Source of the DNA: Leuctra nigra | Taxonomy: Eukaryota; Arthropoda; Insecta; Plecoptera; Leuctridae | Reading direction: 5' to 3' | DNA: 64,000 nt | Assembly (NCBI GenBank): GCA_934045905.1 | Contig: OW203768.1 | Coordinates: 13,358,316-13,422,315, forward strand | In this document: piece after piece, positions 42,998 through 55,633 of the stretch | How positions within the stretch are numbered: the first letter of the stretch is position 1 | Layout: each line of letters begins with the position of its first letter | Position numbers and translations under genes: made by a program | Notes under the pieces: model-generated | What the model was told of the DNA's origin: nothing | The model's input: only the letters and a program-made list of their open reading frames with translations | Database searches by the model: none

Positions 42998-45616
42998 CTA
43001 ACTCTTGGGCGCTGGAGGTTTGAAAGCCAACTTGCGACTCTTCATGACTGACCACTTGTGCCGTTTAATGTAGTATGCGACAGCGGTTAAGAGTGAGAAC
43101 ATCATCAGTGCCTGGAAGAGAGAAGAAAACGATCAACAATCCCGTCATTTTCGAGTTGCACACGTTACTTCTGTGAAGGACTCAGAAGAACGTACCTTGA
43201 TCGCCATCTCCTTCCGCTGGTCGTGCTCGGGTTCAGATGCCCACTTCAAGAACGTTGCCACATCTTTGGCTAGCTGACTCGCTGTGGCTGGTGTTCCATC
43301 GGCATATTCCAAAACCTGGCAACCAAGAGAAACTTTAATATTTGCAGTAAAAACGTTGGCCAGCCCTCAGTCTTTTTATATTGCAGTTGGACATTTTAAT
43401 GGTATGTTGTGCGCACTGTAAGACTTGACTGATATAGAAATCTTCTTGCTAAAACTATTTCATGGTAGGGGCTGATTGTGCAATCTCCTAATAACATGTC
43501 TGCAACGAATGAGTAATGCCAAGATATTTTTCTAATTGTGCTGTTAATATTATAGATAATTTTCTAGATGTATAAGGAAATTGGTAAGAATGTTTCAGGG
43601 TGCTTCTTCTCGAGCATAATCAATGAACAGTAATGTTCGACTATGTGAAATCAAATGAAATCATTTGTTTTTCCAATGTTAATTAGGTAAGCTGAATCCA
43701 TTGTGCAGCTAACAAAAATGTAGAATATAGCCCCATGGGCCATGTGAACCCAGAATTACACGTACTTCATTGTAGAGTGCTTGTGCCATGCTGATAGCTC
43801 CTCCGGGGAAATACGGGTTGAAATATTGTCCGTCTCGGAGGACCACACCGGCCGGAGCGTCGCAGTATCCAGTCAACAGAGCGAATATGTAGTCCTCGCC
43901 TCCATGTCGAGCCGAGACGATGTAGCTCAAGTCCGGAGGATAAGCTCCGTTGTTGGCGGAACGAGCCGCCTCCTCATTTGCATACGGGTTGGGGAAATAG
44001 TCGGACAGCTTTCCGGGCCTCATGAAGTAGTTGCCTGCCTCATCTGGACCATCTCGCACCTGGCAACGACAACGAGATTTAGAAATGCATTCCACGGTTT
44101 GGATAAAATAGCGTGAATTGTAATGAAATTACTTGTTGCTCTTCAGCCTCAGCTTTAGCCTCGGCTTCGGTGTGGGAAACGCCGATCAAGTTGCGATAGG
44201 CGATGAACCGCATGCTGTGACATGCCGCGCACACTTGTTTGTAGACTTCGTAACCCCGTCGAATACTGAAACCATAAGAAACACAGATATGAAAATAAAT
44301 AAGAAAAATCCAAATGTCACCTGTTGGTTCCATTTGAAGTGATGGGCCGGTCAAACTTGTGGAAGGACACCTAATAATACCAAATAATTAAATTAAAATA
44401 AAGGTAGTAAGGTGTAAAAATATTTTGGCAAAATATATTTAAAAAATCCTATTTTATATTTTATACCGAGGTAGCATAGGTACTGTAAGAGATGTAACAC
44501 ATAGTTGTTTTCTGTGATCCAGGCTCCAGAGAAGACCAACAGTGGAGACACCAGAAAATATTGCTAGCATGGTAGGTCACGGTAAAAAGATGACAAAAAT
44601 AGAGATTGTAATTATAACATAGACTGGTGAATTTTGACGGTTAGCAACCAGAAGGGGGGGGGGGGGGGGGGGCAGTTGCATACATTAATTGTCATAGCAC
44701 TGCCACTGATGACCTAGTGCCCATGTGTCCAATGGTTCTATGGCATTTTTTAAATAAAAAGAACAAAACGTTGCGCTCCCTGCACATGACTTCAGTTCTC
44801 CGTGTTGGGTCATAGGTGAAAGCGACAAATGTCACGCGAGCTCTCATTGGCTAGCGTGTCGAGCATCGTCCAGTAGCCAATGAGTGCATGCCATTGGTTG
44901 ACCTTGAACACTTGCCACTTGCTGCATTCACAAAACAATGTCCTGTGTTTAAGTGCAGTGCACTTGATTACCTGGTGTGATCCAGAGAAGAGAAGTAACC
45001 ACTGTGGCTCCAGACATTCTTTGGAGGATGGAGTTCTAGTTCGGATGCCTTTACCGATTGATCGAGTGCAAAGAGCAGCGCGCCTGTGCCACCAGTTAGC
45101 ACTCCAAGTGTGGCAAGCAACTAAATGTACAAGAAAGGAAACGTATTAGCACAATAACTTCTATTAATAATGTATGAATAAAATTGAACATCAAAAGCAT
45201 ACTGACCGTTTTGCGACCCTTGGTCCAATTATTGGCAGTGGAGAAGCTGCTAACCTATACAGAGTAAATGACGTTTTGTTACGTGACAGATTTTACTTTG
45301 AGTAACAAGATGTTAATTTATTAGATCATAATCGATGAGAGACACTTCATTTCACTAAAATACCTAGGTAGGGTGTCGTGCTTTTGCGGTAGGTAAGTGG
45401 TCATAAGCCCATAAAATAGGCCTAAAATTGTGCAACCATTGTAGTGGATTACTGTGTGAAATGAGTCTTACAACATATGGAAATTAAGCCATGGGAAACG
45501 TTAGCAGTATTAATATTGGTAAATATTTTTTATTATCCGTGTACCTGGTGTCCTAATGTACCCTGGCTAGGTTTCAAGAGTCCAGCTCTGCAAATCCTTC
45601 CCACTGTCGCCGCCAT
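42998..45616 (-). CDS. CYC1: Cytochrome c1 (complex III haem subunit)
   Basis: Seven exons: 45545-45616, 45207-45254, 44972-45120, 44133-44265, 43766-44059, 43196-43315 and 42998-43111, all in phase, giving 309 residues. A basic, hydroxyl-rich presequence is followed by a bipartite-type hydrophobic stretch ([18 protein letters not shown]), then [12 protein letters not shown] and [18 protein letters not shown]. The haem site is C102, C105 and H106. [32 protein letters not shown] and the C-terminal membrane anchor [14 protein letters not shown] are canonical. It carries electrons from the Rieske protein to cytochrome c on the outer face of the mitochondrial inner membrane. The start ATG fits the presequence and lies 323 bp from the LSM14 ATG on the opposite strand. 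Confidence 0.96.
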
Positions 45617-45938
45617 TGTGGGCAGAAGGTGAAACTGACGAAGTCAAACTGTGTAATCGATTAATATTGCAAATAATTTCATTCTGTCGGAATATTAATT
45701 ATTGTTTTACATATATTTTTAATTAACATATTAATGATTCTCAACTTGATAATTTCACATTGGAGTGACAAATTACATGTCTTTAAACAGCAGAGAAAAG
45801 AAGGAAGTGCAATGCACTTGGGTAACGTAGTCTATAATTGTACGCCATTTCTGTCATGAGCGAATTTCTGTCAGTGCGAATGGAGAAGTGATTCAGTCAA
45901 TATCTAAGTAATCCGACAGTAAAACTGACTCAATCAAG
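45617..45938. promoter_or_regulatory. Bidirectional promoter region of CYC1 and LSM14
   Basis: Only 322 bp separate the two divergent start codons, so both promoters and 5' UTRs must lie here or overlap. AT-rich in the middle; no TATA box I would trust. Confidence 0.5.
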
Positions 45939-48900
45939 ATGAGTGCAGGAATGCCTGAATTGGGCAGTAAAATAAGCTTAATATCTAAAGCAGATATTAG
46001 GTATGAAGGGCGATTATTTACTGTTGATCCTCAGGAATGCACAATTGCGTTGGCAAACGGTAAGCACAAAAATGGATGCTCATTTTTCGGGTCTAATAAT
46101 GCTTCCTAGTTTACCCAGTTCTTTTCACTAAAGGATGCCCATTAATCTGCTTAATACTGTACCTCAGTAGTTCGTTATATTGCCATTACCGGCTCGGTAT
46201 TCGAACACTTCACCCAAATTTTCGTGAAAAGAGAAGGAACCACAATGGCCGAGAATTGAGAAGTGCCTATTTTGTAAGACAATGAAGAGGCTTGCATAGT
46301 AAACTGCATTAATTAATTTTACCTTTTTACAGTCCGCTCATTTGGAACAGAAGATCGAGAAGCGGAATGCCTCGTCGCACCACAAAATCAAGTGTACGAC
46401 TACATCCTCTTCCGTGGCTCGGACATCAAGGATATCCGAGTTGTGAACAACATCGGACCTCTTCCCAATGATCCAGCCATCGTTCAGCTGTCCGTACCTC
46501 CAAGTCTAGGCCAACAGCCTTACCAGCAATCTGGCTTCAACCATCCAGTCATGGGTCACATGGGTCACGGAATGCCCCAGTATCCTCAATACGGGCAGAT
46601 GGGTCCTATCGGAGGTATGCCCTCAGGAATGGCCCCCGGAATGGGGATGTATCGTGATCCGCGTACTACCATGATGCAGAAGCAGCCAAGTGAGTTGGTC
46701 AATCCAGTCAATCACCCTGACCGATCGACCACCAAGGACCAAGGTGCGAGAAATGATTTTACTTTTATTCGTGCATTTGCTTGCGCTTGCTTCATTGATT
46801 GCTAATGCAATAATTGTTTCCTAAATTAACAATGCATCTTGGCTAATCAGCAAATAGCTAAATCGGTAACTTGCATCAGCTAATAAACTGGTCTCCTTTG
46901 CTTTCCAAATGCCTGCTCGACCTAGCATACTATTTGGTGTAAAGTTGCACTTTTGATATTTTTTATCTTCCATCCACTCTCTATTTCTGCTATTACTTTC
47001 CTATCTTTATTCACATTCCCCTTTGTTAATGAGAGTAGGTACCTACCTGCTGCACTAGGCATCAAACGGTTCAAAATGGTGTACCTAGTGCTTTAGGAGG
47101 TATTTGGGCCTGTTGTGTGTTGTGTTATAGTAGGACCTACTATTTGTAGGACAATTTACAAATAGTTTCTTCTCCTATTAGTAATTAATTTTTTGACTTG
47201 CACTCCTTCTACTGTCCATTTGGAATTTAAGTTTGACGACTAATCAAACTTAATCTAGGTACTCGCACTACTGACTAATGTGCTAGGTAGCCATAGGTGA
47301 AAATTTGTCAAGTTAAAAATTACATCAAGGCACGGGCTTGTGAACATAAGTTACTAAGTACCTACCAATACCATACTTTCCTTTGTTCTTTAGAAAATCG
47401 GTACCTAACGAAGTGAGATAAGTACTAGCAAGTCTGATATTTATTGTGTAGATAGCCATCATTATTATTGCAATCTTGTCTGGAAATTATATTTGATTCA
47501 TACTGTAGGTACAGTCACATTCAGATCTTGTTTTTTCCCATCTCTGTATATACTCTAGTGTCTGGTAAACAACTACTGAATGTAACTGAACTGGACATGT
47601 AGGTACAGTCGGGGCGCCGAATGTCAGAACACTCACCAGATGGAGCCACCGTCACTTGCTCTGTTAGGCCGAGAAAGACGTCATTGCAAGGTGAGCGCGC
47701 AATGAAGTCTTTCTCGGCCTAGCAGAAAAACTGCCCAACAGAGCATTCTGTTGAGAGTTCTAACACTCGGCGTCCCGACTGTAGTGGGTCTACGTACATG
47801 AAGCTTAAAATAAACATCAATTTTGCATACTCATACTAGAAGATACTAGGTTAGATAGGTACTCGCATTAAATTAGAGTAGGTGGCAGGTGCAGTGCAGG
47901 CCCTACAATCTGAATTATCTTTCCTATTGCATGCGCATTATCCTTCCACAATTGATTTGATCTGTATTTCGGGTATGCGGACTGGGCCTGTAACATAAAA
48001 TAACGCTGAGGGTATGTATTAACGTCTTCTACTTCACTTCAATGCTTTGAATGCATGCAACGGTAATGTGCCTTGCGGTGGGAGGGAGGTGCGTACTTGT
48101 GATGTTCCTAAATGTTTCTTGTCTAAGTTATTGGGTTATGAGGTCGGTGACTGGCAAAGATAAACCCGCGCTAACATGGGCCGACCTGGCAATGCTGAAC
48201 GGGGTTCATCTTTGCCTGTCACCGACCATAGATTATAATCACAAATCCATGAAGATTTGATGTTGCTTACACCTACGATCACGAAAATGATTTCCATTTA
48301 GCGAACTTGTCTGTCAATTTTGGACGGATATACACTCTGGATCTGTTCTTTTAAACTATAAATGAAGTGACTTTTGCTTGGAATTGAGTTGGTTGCCAAT
48401 GCCTTGCAAAACTAATGGGAATTTAAAATAGTTTTCTGTGATTGTGGGTGTGTGCAAGTATAGTCAAGGAAATTCTGGTTTTAAACTCTATCTCTCTGCT
48501 CCAAAAACATGTTTATGATATGGATCAGAGAGAGGCAGAGTATGAACCATCTAATTTCCCTGACTGTACAACCAGTCTTGATAGTAATATTAATGTAGTG
48601 CGTCCAGATACTGTATAGCCACTTACTAGCGAGCAAAAGCAAAATTTATTTTGATGAAAAATTAGCTCTTTTGCTCTGCTTGGACACCATCTCGTGGCAT
48701 TGTGTTGGTGTTAATATTGTTTATTTGTACCTATTAAAGTTGGTTATTAAATTATGCATCATAAACATGCTAAGTAATGCTCAATCTAATTAGTGATACA
48801 AACTGAAACAGTTCATGACCTTTTATTTGTCCTACATTAGTAGGTAGGCCAAAAGAAAAATGATCAAATGGTTGGTTTTAGTGTGATTGAACAGTTTTTA

Positions 48901-51900
48901 ACACTGCATACTGCCTCATTACATTAACATTCAAGTTAGAACTTGTAGATTAATGGTCATGCTTAGGTACTGTCCGTTTGTATGATTAATGTTGACATTT
49001 TAGCTTTTGATTGAAGATGAAGTTTTAACTTCAAGAATAGGTTAAATAGAATCCTAATGGGTTGGGATCCAGAGCATTTGTTTACTAGTTCAACGTGTAT
49101 ATGTTACTATTGTCAGTTGTCACTGTCCATGATAGTATATTCGAACGTTACTGTCCAAGATCCCATCCCATAGAAAGAGAACTTTGGTTTTCCAATATGT
49201 GTATTGAATGCAATCTAAAAGGAAAAGAGCAGGCAGGCAGAACATACTAAATCTCGAATGTTTACAATCGGGTTCCGAATCGTTTCTCGCCGCCTCGTTC
49301 CTTTTCGTCAGCCCAGCGGTACGCCTCGGTCCCGTGGCGCGAGGTTCCAGTTCTCTAGCTTCTGTTCTAGACTTCATCGGCGGCGGCAACAACTCCCGGA
49401 CCGCCACTCCGCCGCTGACGGTCACCCGCAAGTCTCCCACCGTCGACCAGGGCATCCAGGTGAGCCCTATCCGGGACGACAAGAAGGCGCAGGCGGCGCC
49501 GCCGCGCCACGCGCAGGTGGGCGGCCCGGTGAGCCAGCGGCAGCCGGCACAGCAACAGCAACATCCGCGCGAGCAGTTTCAACGGGAGGTGTCGCGTGAG
49601 CATCCCAGGTGGGTTGAGTGAGACTAGACGTCGTCCGAGGGTCTATGAGGCATGTTTTGTAGATCATTCCAATGCTTTTTACGTTTTGTATGAGACCTCG
49701 GAATCTGTTTGGTTGGCCTTTGTTCATTTTTGTGTAGTAGCAGGGAATATATCACAATGATTATTTCAGGGACTTTCAGGATAATTTCCCTTCCTAGAGC
49801 TTGATTTCAAGTCAAGAAATCTGCCTTGCAACAGGCAGATTAGGTATCTCTCTAGATACCTAATGAGTAGGGTTGGGATTCGATTTGATTTGCTAAATCG
49901 ATGTCAAACTGAAGATTTCGACATCGAAATAATTTTGACATCGTAATAATGGGCCACATCGAAATAATTACGGCGAAATGTGGCAACACTGCAATTGCGT
50001 CTGCCCAAGGCCATGTTCCAGCGCTAGAGATGTCCCTCTCACACCCCCCTCGCGGCAACAAATGACGAGGAAATGATTGAAATAAATAACTTTTTCATTT
50101 CAAATAACGTGCAAGCATTTATTTATGTAAAAGGGAACAATTAATGAAAAAATTTCGTTGCAAATCCAGTTGCAAATTCATGGTTTTATTAGACTTGTTG
50201 CCGGAATATATCCCGTGAAGCATAGGTAACATTGTCTGCATTCAACATCCTTTAGCAATGTTGCCCGTAATGTTCACTTCAAACTCGAAAACTTTCCACA
50301 ATTCACTTCGTCTCCACGGCGGGATTATTATTTTTTTGCGTGGAAACATTCTTTCACGAGAGAATAAAAACAACACGCGCTGAATGGCAAGAGACAACTG
50401 ACCAACCCACCCTCAACTGCACACGCGGTATGCAGGAAGGGCGGAAGCAGGCCACTCAGCTGATCTTGAGAGGCGCGTTGCACTGTTGCCAGCTCTACAA
50501 TACTGCGCGCTGATTCTCGGAATTTTTTAAACGATGTCAAACGATTATTTGATTAAACAATTCAAATCGATGTCGAATCGAAACTCAAAATATCATTCGA
50601 CATCGATGTCAAATCGAAAAATCGATGTCAAGTCCCAACCCTACTAATGAGCAAAATTGGCACCTGATCTAATAACAATATTTGATGTCATGCAATGATG
50701 ATACATTAAAATAGTCTTCTTTTCCCATCTGATGGGACCTAATGATGACAAATATCGCACTGAGCAGACGCCCAAGACAGATCCATCCCCGTCGCTTGTC
50801 CATCGACACACGAGTTTCTAACAGTCATGTTGCGTTGCGCAGAGACCGGGAACACGCGCCGCGCGAGCAGCACCCTCGGGAGCAGCGCGAGCAGCCGACA
50901 CGCGACCACGCCAAGGAGTCGCAGCAGCACGCCCGCGAGCAGAGGCCCCGAGAGCAGCATCCCCGGGAGCAGCATCCACGAGAACAGCATCCTCGAGAGC
51001 AGCGGGAGCCTCGAGAGAGGGAACAGAATGTGCAGCAGAGAGATCAGAGAGATCAGGTGCGTTGATTCAGGTTCTCGTCATTAGTCTTAAGTAGTAAAGA
51101 CTAGTAGCAATAATTAGTAGTGGCATCGAGTACCCACCCAGTTGCGAGGTGTGTTTGTGTACCCTCACTAATTCGTTAGTGACCCTATACAAGAACACAA
51201 TACCTGCCACGGGACAGCTACGTACTAATTTCTGGTAGTAATATGCAGTGACTTAGAAAATTAATTGCTAGACAATAAAGTTTGTTGAATGACATATGGT
51301 CTTCAGATAATTTTACCTATAGGTATGTGGTCGCTATGATCACACGCCAGAAGTTGAATGAGACATTTCATTAGTCGCTCATGGTTCAATGGCCTGGGCT
51401 GGCTCACATCAGTCTTGGAGGACATCTAGAGGATGAACTACGTACATGCGCCTTTGATTTACATCAATATCTTTATTTACATGCAATATTTTAAACAATC
51501 TATAGTTGTATTCACAAAATCAATAAGAAGAGTGGAGTAGTATACCTACGCATTAATTTTCTTACATTCATACAGCAAAATGAAATTACATGGATTTCAC
51601 TCATTCTCTTCTTATCCTAAGAAGTAGGAGAATTATAAATTAAATAGTATGCTCCTGCTATATCTTTCACTCTAACGTGTCACTGTCTCCAGGGCCTGCA
51701 GCTGGCGATGCAGCAACAACAGCGCGCCGGCGGGTGGGTGAACCGAGGAGGCACCGGCGGCATCAGACGCGGCCGAGGAAGAGGTGGTCTGCCCCCCGGC
51801 ATGGGCTTCAACCCCCGCGGACCTCTGCAGCCCGCCGGACCCAACGCCAAGCCCAAGAACACCCTCAAGTTCGAGAACGACTACGACTTCGAACAGGCCA

Positions 51901-53685
51901 ACACAGAGTTCGAGGAACTGCGGACGCAGCTGGCCAAGATCAAGATCGGTGAGCAGACTTTCTTACGTCCTCCCATCAGGCTACCATTTCCAAGCTAGAA
52001 CCCACTTCTGATTGACTTTTATTAGATCAAAACATCAAGTGACTAGTTATGTCAACTGCCTTGTCTTTAGGTGCAATGGCCACTGCCTTACTAATATTTG
52101 TTTAATTCAGCCGTAGTAATTAAACAGCCCTAGTCGAAGTTTAATCTATTATAAACATTTTAAATGGTTCAATCAACATGATACTGCAACACAAATTTTT
52201 TAATCAACTCTCAACAGAATGTGTCCTTTCTTCGTAGACCATGTTGAGGATTGGCGATTGCGCTTATATGTGAATGTCTTAATTTTCCCTTATCAAGGTC
52301 ATACAAGTCTTCTAGCAATATTTTGGTGAGCAAAACAAATAAAAACAAGTTTTTAGAAACTGTATCAAGAATTTCAGCAGAGAAGTCCATACATAGAGGT
52401 TGGAAGTTTATTTTGTATGGTTGGTGTTGATGTTTCATTGCTGTGATGATCTCTCATTATTGTCTTCTTTTCCCATCTGAGGGAATGTTAGTGATGAGTT
52501 GAAACTTTCTGAGCTGTCTTCAGTGTCATCCACGAAGGCAGTGTTGATGTGTTGTGGAACACTACTGACCTACTCTCGTTCCTCGTTACAGATGGCGTGG
52601 AAATCGCTCCTCTGGCGCCGACGGAGGGTGGCGCGAGCGGCTCCGGCGCGACTGAGGTCAAGGTCAACGGGGAGGTTGAGAAGAAGGAGGACTCGGGCAA
52701 CGAGACTGGCAACGCGGAGGGAGAACTGGAGGAGGAGCACGACGGCTTCTACGACAAGACTAAGTCGTTCTTCGACAACATCAGCTGCGAGGCAGTAGAG
52801 AGGAGCAAGGGGTGAGTTTACGTTCGACACAAACAAATGTTTTAAATGTGTTAAATGTTTTAGTATTTAAGAGTGCTGCAGTCCAGACTCTAAACTCAAT
52901 AAACTGGCTAGCACAAAGATTGCACCAAGTGGTAGCCAATACCATGTGGCATGCCCGGAAATTGTGCTACTAAAGATACGATTTTCAAAAGGAATTTTAA
53001 TTCTTGAGATTATCTACTTGGAATTGCGAGAATCGGAATCTGTTAATAGGGTCTCTTTCTATAGTTTGTTTTACTCTTAGTTAGAACATTGACCGAAACA
53101 TTAGCTGTGTGCTTCATTTTTCCTGAGTTTTGCAATGATGAACTTTCTTTACATTGTCTTCTTTTCCCGACTGAGGGAATGTTGGTGATGATCTGAATAT
53201 TTCTGAGCTCGAATAGTTTTTGTACACTACGAGAGTATTTTGATATGTGCAGGGTAAAAGAGCAAGTTAAAATTCCATTTATTCCATAAAATAATATTAC
53301 ACGTGGTCCTGAGAACGTTTCAAATTTATTTATCCAGTCATAAAAGTAGCTTGTGTGCATGTTTGCAGGGCAAGAAAGACAAGAATGTGGTATGAATGCG
53401 TTCGGCCTTGGTTTCAGACGATCTCAACGAACGGACTGGCGCACAGAACGGAAACTCAACTCAGAAACCTTCGGCGTTGCGTCAGCGCGTCGCGGCGGCT
53501 TCCGAGGCCGAGGGGGCTACTACAACAACCGGGGCATGGGCGGCGGCATGTACCGGGGCGGCTACCGAGGCGGCTACCGAGGGCAGCAGGGAGGAGGCCC
53601 GAGGGGCGGCCAGAGAGGAGGCGCCAATGGCATCCCTCCGCTCATCGCGCAACGAGTCCCACCACAGCCCACCGAGGTCAAGTAG
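45939..53685 (+). CDS. tral: LSM14 / trailer hitch mRNP protein
   Basis: Seven exons: 45939-46059, 46333-46743, 49371-49608, 50843-51056, 51693-51948, 52592-52811 and 53418-53685, in phase, giving 575 residues. The N-terminal LSm14 domain ([22 protein letters not shown]...) is followed by an FDF box ([13 protein letters not shown], near 392), an FFD box ([11 protein letters not shown], near 466), a TFG box (LNSETFG, near 499) and an RGG tail. These proteins act in P-bodies, bind DDX6/Me31B and repress or localise mRNAs. Exon 4 (residues ~257-328) is a run of PREQ/HPREQ repeats not typical of the family. The exon 7 acceptor at 53417 is chosen because only it keeps the TFG frame. Confidence 0.94.
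47606..47781. mobile_element. TA-flanked MITE, 176 bp
   Basis: Ends CAGTCGGGGCGCCGA and ...CGGCGTCCCGACTG, flanked by TA (47604-47605, 47782-47783). The centre is a hairpin with GGCCGAGAAAGAC arms. In LSM14 intron 2. Confidence 0.8.
48142..48227. repeat. 86-bp near-perfect hairpin
   Basis: Arms of 26 bp (48142-48167 and 48202-48227), starting GGTCGGTGAC, pair with two mismatches around a 34-base loop. It could be a tiny MITE or a transcribed hairpin; the sequence alone does not decide. Confidence 0.6.
48461..48566. mobile_element. TA-flanked hairpin MITE, 106 bp
   Basis: Ends (T/C)AGTCA(A/G)GGAAATT in inverted order with TA flanks (48459-48460 and 48567-48568). Relative at 34309-34427. Confidence 0.65.
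49868..50643. mobile_element. hAT-like element in LSM14 intron 3
   Basis: Ends TAGGGTTGGGA and ...TCCCAACCCTA, with the perfect 8-bp duplication CTAATGAG (49860-49867 and 50644-50651). Subterminal ATCGATGTC repeats; non-coding. Confidence 0.88.
50687..50769 (+). ncRNA. Candidate box C/D snoRNA, LSM14 intron 3
   Basis: C box ATGATGA (50695-50701), D' box CTGA (50729-50732), C' box ATGATGA (50742-50748) and D box CTGA (50760-50763). A short terminal stem pairs GTC(A)TGC with GCAGAC. It ends 73 bases before exon 4, the spacing usual for intronic snoRNAs. The element before D' (GTCTTCTTTTCCCAT) is shared with two further copies and appears complementary to a conserved 28S rRNA stretch (GGGAAAAGAAGAC, recalled from memory). 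Confidence 0.7.
52443..52512 (+). ncRNA. Candidate box C/D snoRNA, LSM14 intron 5
   Basis: C box GTGATGA (52443-52449), D' CTGA (52477-52480), C' GTGATGA (52491-52497) and D CTGA (52509-52512). Same guide GTCTTCTTTTCCCAT before D'. It ends 79 bases before exon 6. The terminal stem is weak. Confidence 0.62.
53135..53206 (+). ncRNA. Candidate box C/D snoRNA, LSM14 intron 6
   Basis: C box ATGATGA (53135-53141), D' CTGA (53171-53174), C' GTGATGA (53185-53191) and D CTGA (53203-53206). The guide differs by one or two bases just before D' (CCCGA instead of CCCAT). It lies 211 bases from exon 7, further than usual, so it may be a weaker or decayed copy. Confidence 0.55.
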
Positions 53686-55633
53686 ACGACTGCAAGAGAG
53701 AAGATCAAGGTCGTGAAGTTCGGTATTATTTCCAGTCAAAGTACTAATTCTAGAGGCGATGCAATTGAAAATGCCGTTTGCAAATTTTGTAAATAAGTTT
53801 AAGGGCATTTGCCAAGGGTAGTATATTTTTTATTTAAGAAGTCGAAGCATTTATTTAAATCCAGCCGAATTGTACAAAGTGTAGTTTCTTTCTCCGCCAG
53901 TTTTAATGAATGAGCTCCGAAGGAAAATGGGTGTGTCGCGAATCGTGAAGTGGTTTTGTGTATAGAGGATTGTATCCCTAGTGGAAGCGATGGAACTTTT
54001 CTTGGCCAAGGAGCAAATTCATCGGAATCTGGTAGTGGACTGTAAAAAGAGAAATATTCACACGAGCTGTAACCCACAATACGGGTGGACGTCCTTGCCC
54101 GCCCACGCAGCCATGTCGCTTCCGGTGGCAGTTTTTCTCGTGGCGGTATACATACTAAATACGTGCACCCCCTCCCCCTGTTAATGGAGTAGTTGACAGA
54201 AATACCGTGAGCTGATCAATTATATTTAGGTGTGTGGATCAACCCAATAATTGTATACTAGATGTTTTGAGCCCTCTTAGAATGTAACGAATAGATGGAC
54301 TTGATGTATTCGTTTCCGCACACAGTGCGAGGCCTAACCCTTGTAGAAAGAATTTCAATCAATCCATTTGTCGGTGGTTAAGGTTGTAACTTGAGAGAAG
54401 TCTATAATACTACTTTTTTATGTCTTAACGTCGAGCAATATAACAGCCTAGTTTGTTTAGATCGATCTGATTAATTAAATTTACGAGGGACAAAAATCAG
54501 CAGATTGTGTGCTAGAGTGAGTTTATTGATGAAACTTATTGTTTGCCATGGAACGAACTTTAGGATGGCGATAGCAAAGTGTTTACAAATATGAGACCGA
54601 ATAAATTTTGTCTCCGGGAATTGAGATTGTTAAAACATACTTCAGCTAAGTTCATAATCAGTTTATAATTCCGCTAATGTTTTGTTTTTTGTATACATAT
54701 TTGCTGGAATAGAATTGTTAACCTAATGTTTGCTAGGTAGCATGGAAATGGATTTGTTAACAATTATTTGCTTGCTTATTGATTTGATACTAGTACATAC
54801 TCACATTACTCATCGGGTGAAATGGCAAACCAAGACTTTCCTCATGTTAATTTTCTCATTCCCGGTTGGCAAAGGATTGCTACGCACATTGTGATATGTC
54901 GGTAAACTGTGCGAACTAGGACACGAATGTTGCCACTTGCCAGGTTACTTTTTTGTGCAAGATACTGCTTCAATGAAAATATGGAAATGAATTTTTGTAC
55001 TCGAATTAAAATAATTTACCTTGAAAAAAAGGAAATATAAATATGAAGCAGTCTAAAATGAGTGTTCTTTTTATTGTAGATGTGCCTGATGTTAGTACTG
55101 TCCTTCGATTTCCTTCCAATGTCATTTAAATTTTAAATTTATGACAACTTAAGCATCCATTTCATTAATTAATAATTAATTACCCTTTAGCAACTAGGTA
55201 CGTAAAATATTTATTAGGAAAAACTGAAACGAACTGGTATTTTTTTGGTACTGGAATCTAAACCCTTTTTATTAACATTACCTATTTGCATTTCATAACG
55301 GTTCTTTAAATAATTCAATTTTTATTTCATTACCCTACCTAACCAATCTCAAATTATTTAATGTACCTACCTACAGTTCTTCAGATAATGAATCAAGTCA
55401 AATAAAATTTGTAATATCTTACCTTATGCGTTTTATTGTGGCCAGTAGGTAGTGGTTTAAAAAACCTTTTGGAAGCTTGACCATTATTTTTTTAAAGATT
55501 GGAATTTGAATGGGAATTAATTTGGGTTACATTTTAAATGAAATAATGTCAAATCAAGACTCGATAATGATCTTTATTGATCAACAATAAATTCCCATAC
55601 ATTTAGATCAAAACTTCCATTGGTACAAACCTG
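53686..55633. other. LSM14 3' UTR and spacer
   Basis: The LSM14 3' UTR starts here; an AATAAA-type signal occurs near 54600 and further A-rich sites lie near 55000. No other gene is recognised. Confidence 0.45.

Noticed and set aside
44321..44370. Possible cytochrome c1 exon with splice-like ends ([15 protein letters not shown])
   Set aside because: It fits the phase, but exon 44972-45120 supplies the conserved [12 protein letters not shown] segment and joins directly to the haem exon. Including the extra piece would disrupt a conserved region.
49455..49608. Alternative donor CAG|GTGAGC inside LSM14 exon 3
   Set aside because: It looks like a good donor, but the downstream reading stays open with LSM14-like sequence, and the later donor (49609) gives the right phase. 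It could still be an alternative splice.
53369..53417. Earlier acceptor for the last LSM14 exon (GCAG at 53368)
   Set aside because: It would put the conserved [10 protein letters not shown] segment out of frame; the acceptor at 53417 keeps it.
54000..55600. Additional small protein genes after LSM14
   Set aside because: Only short frames in a 3' UTR-like AT-rich region, without recognisable domains.
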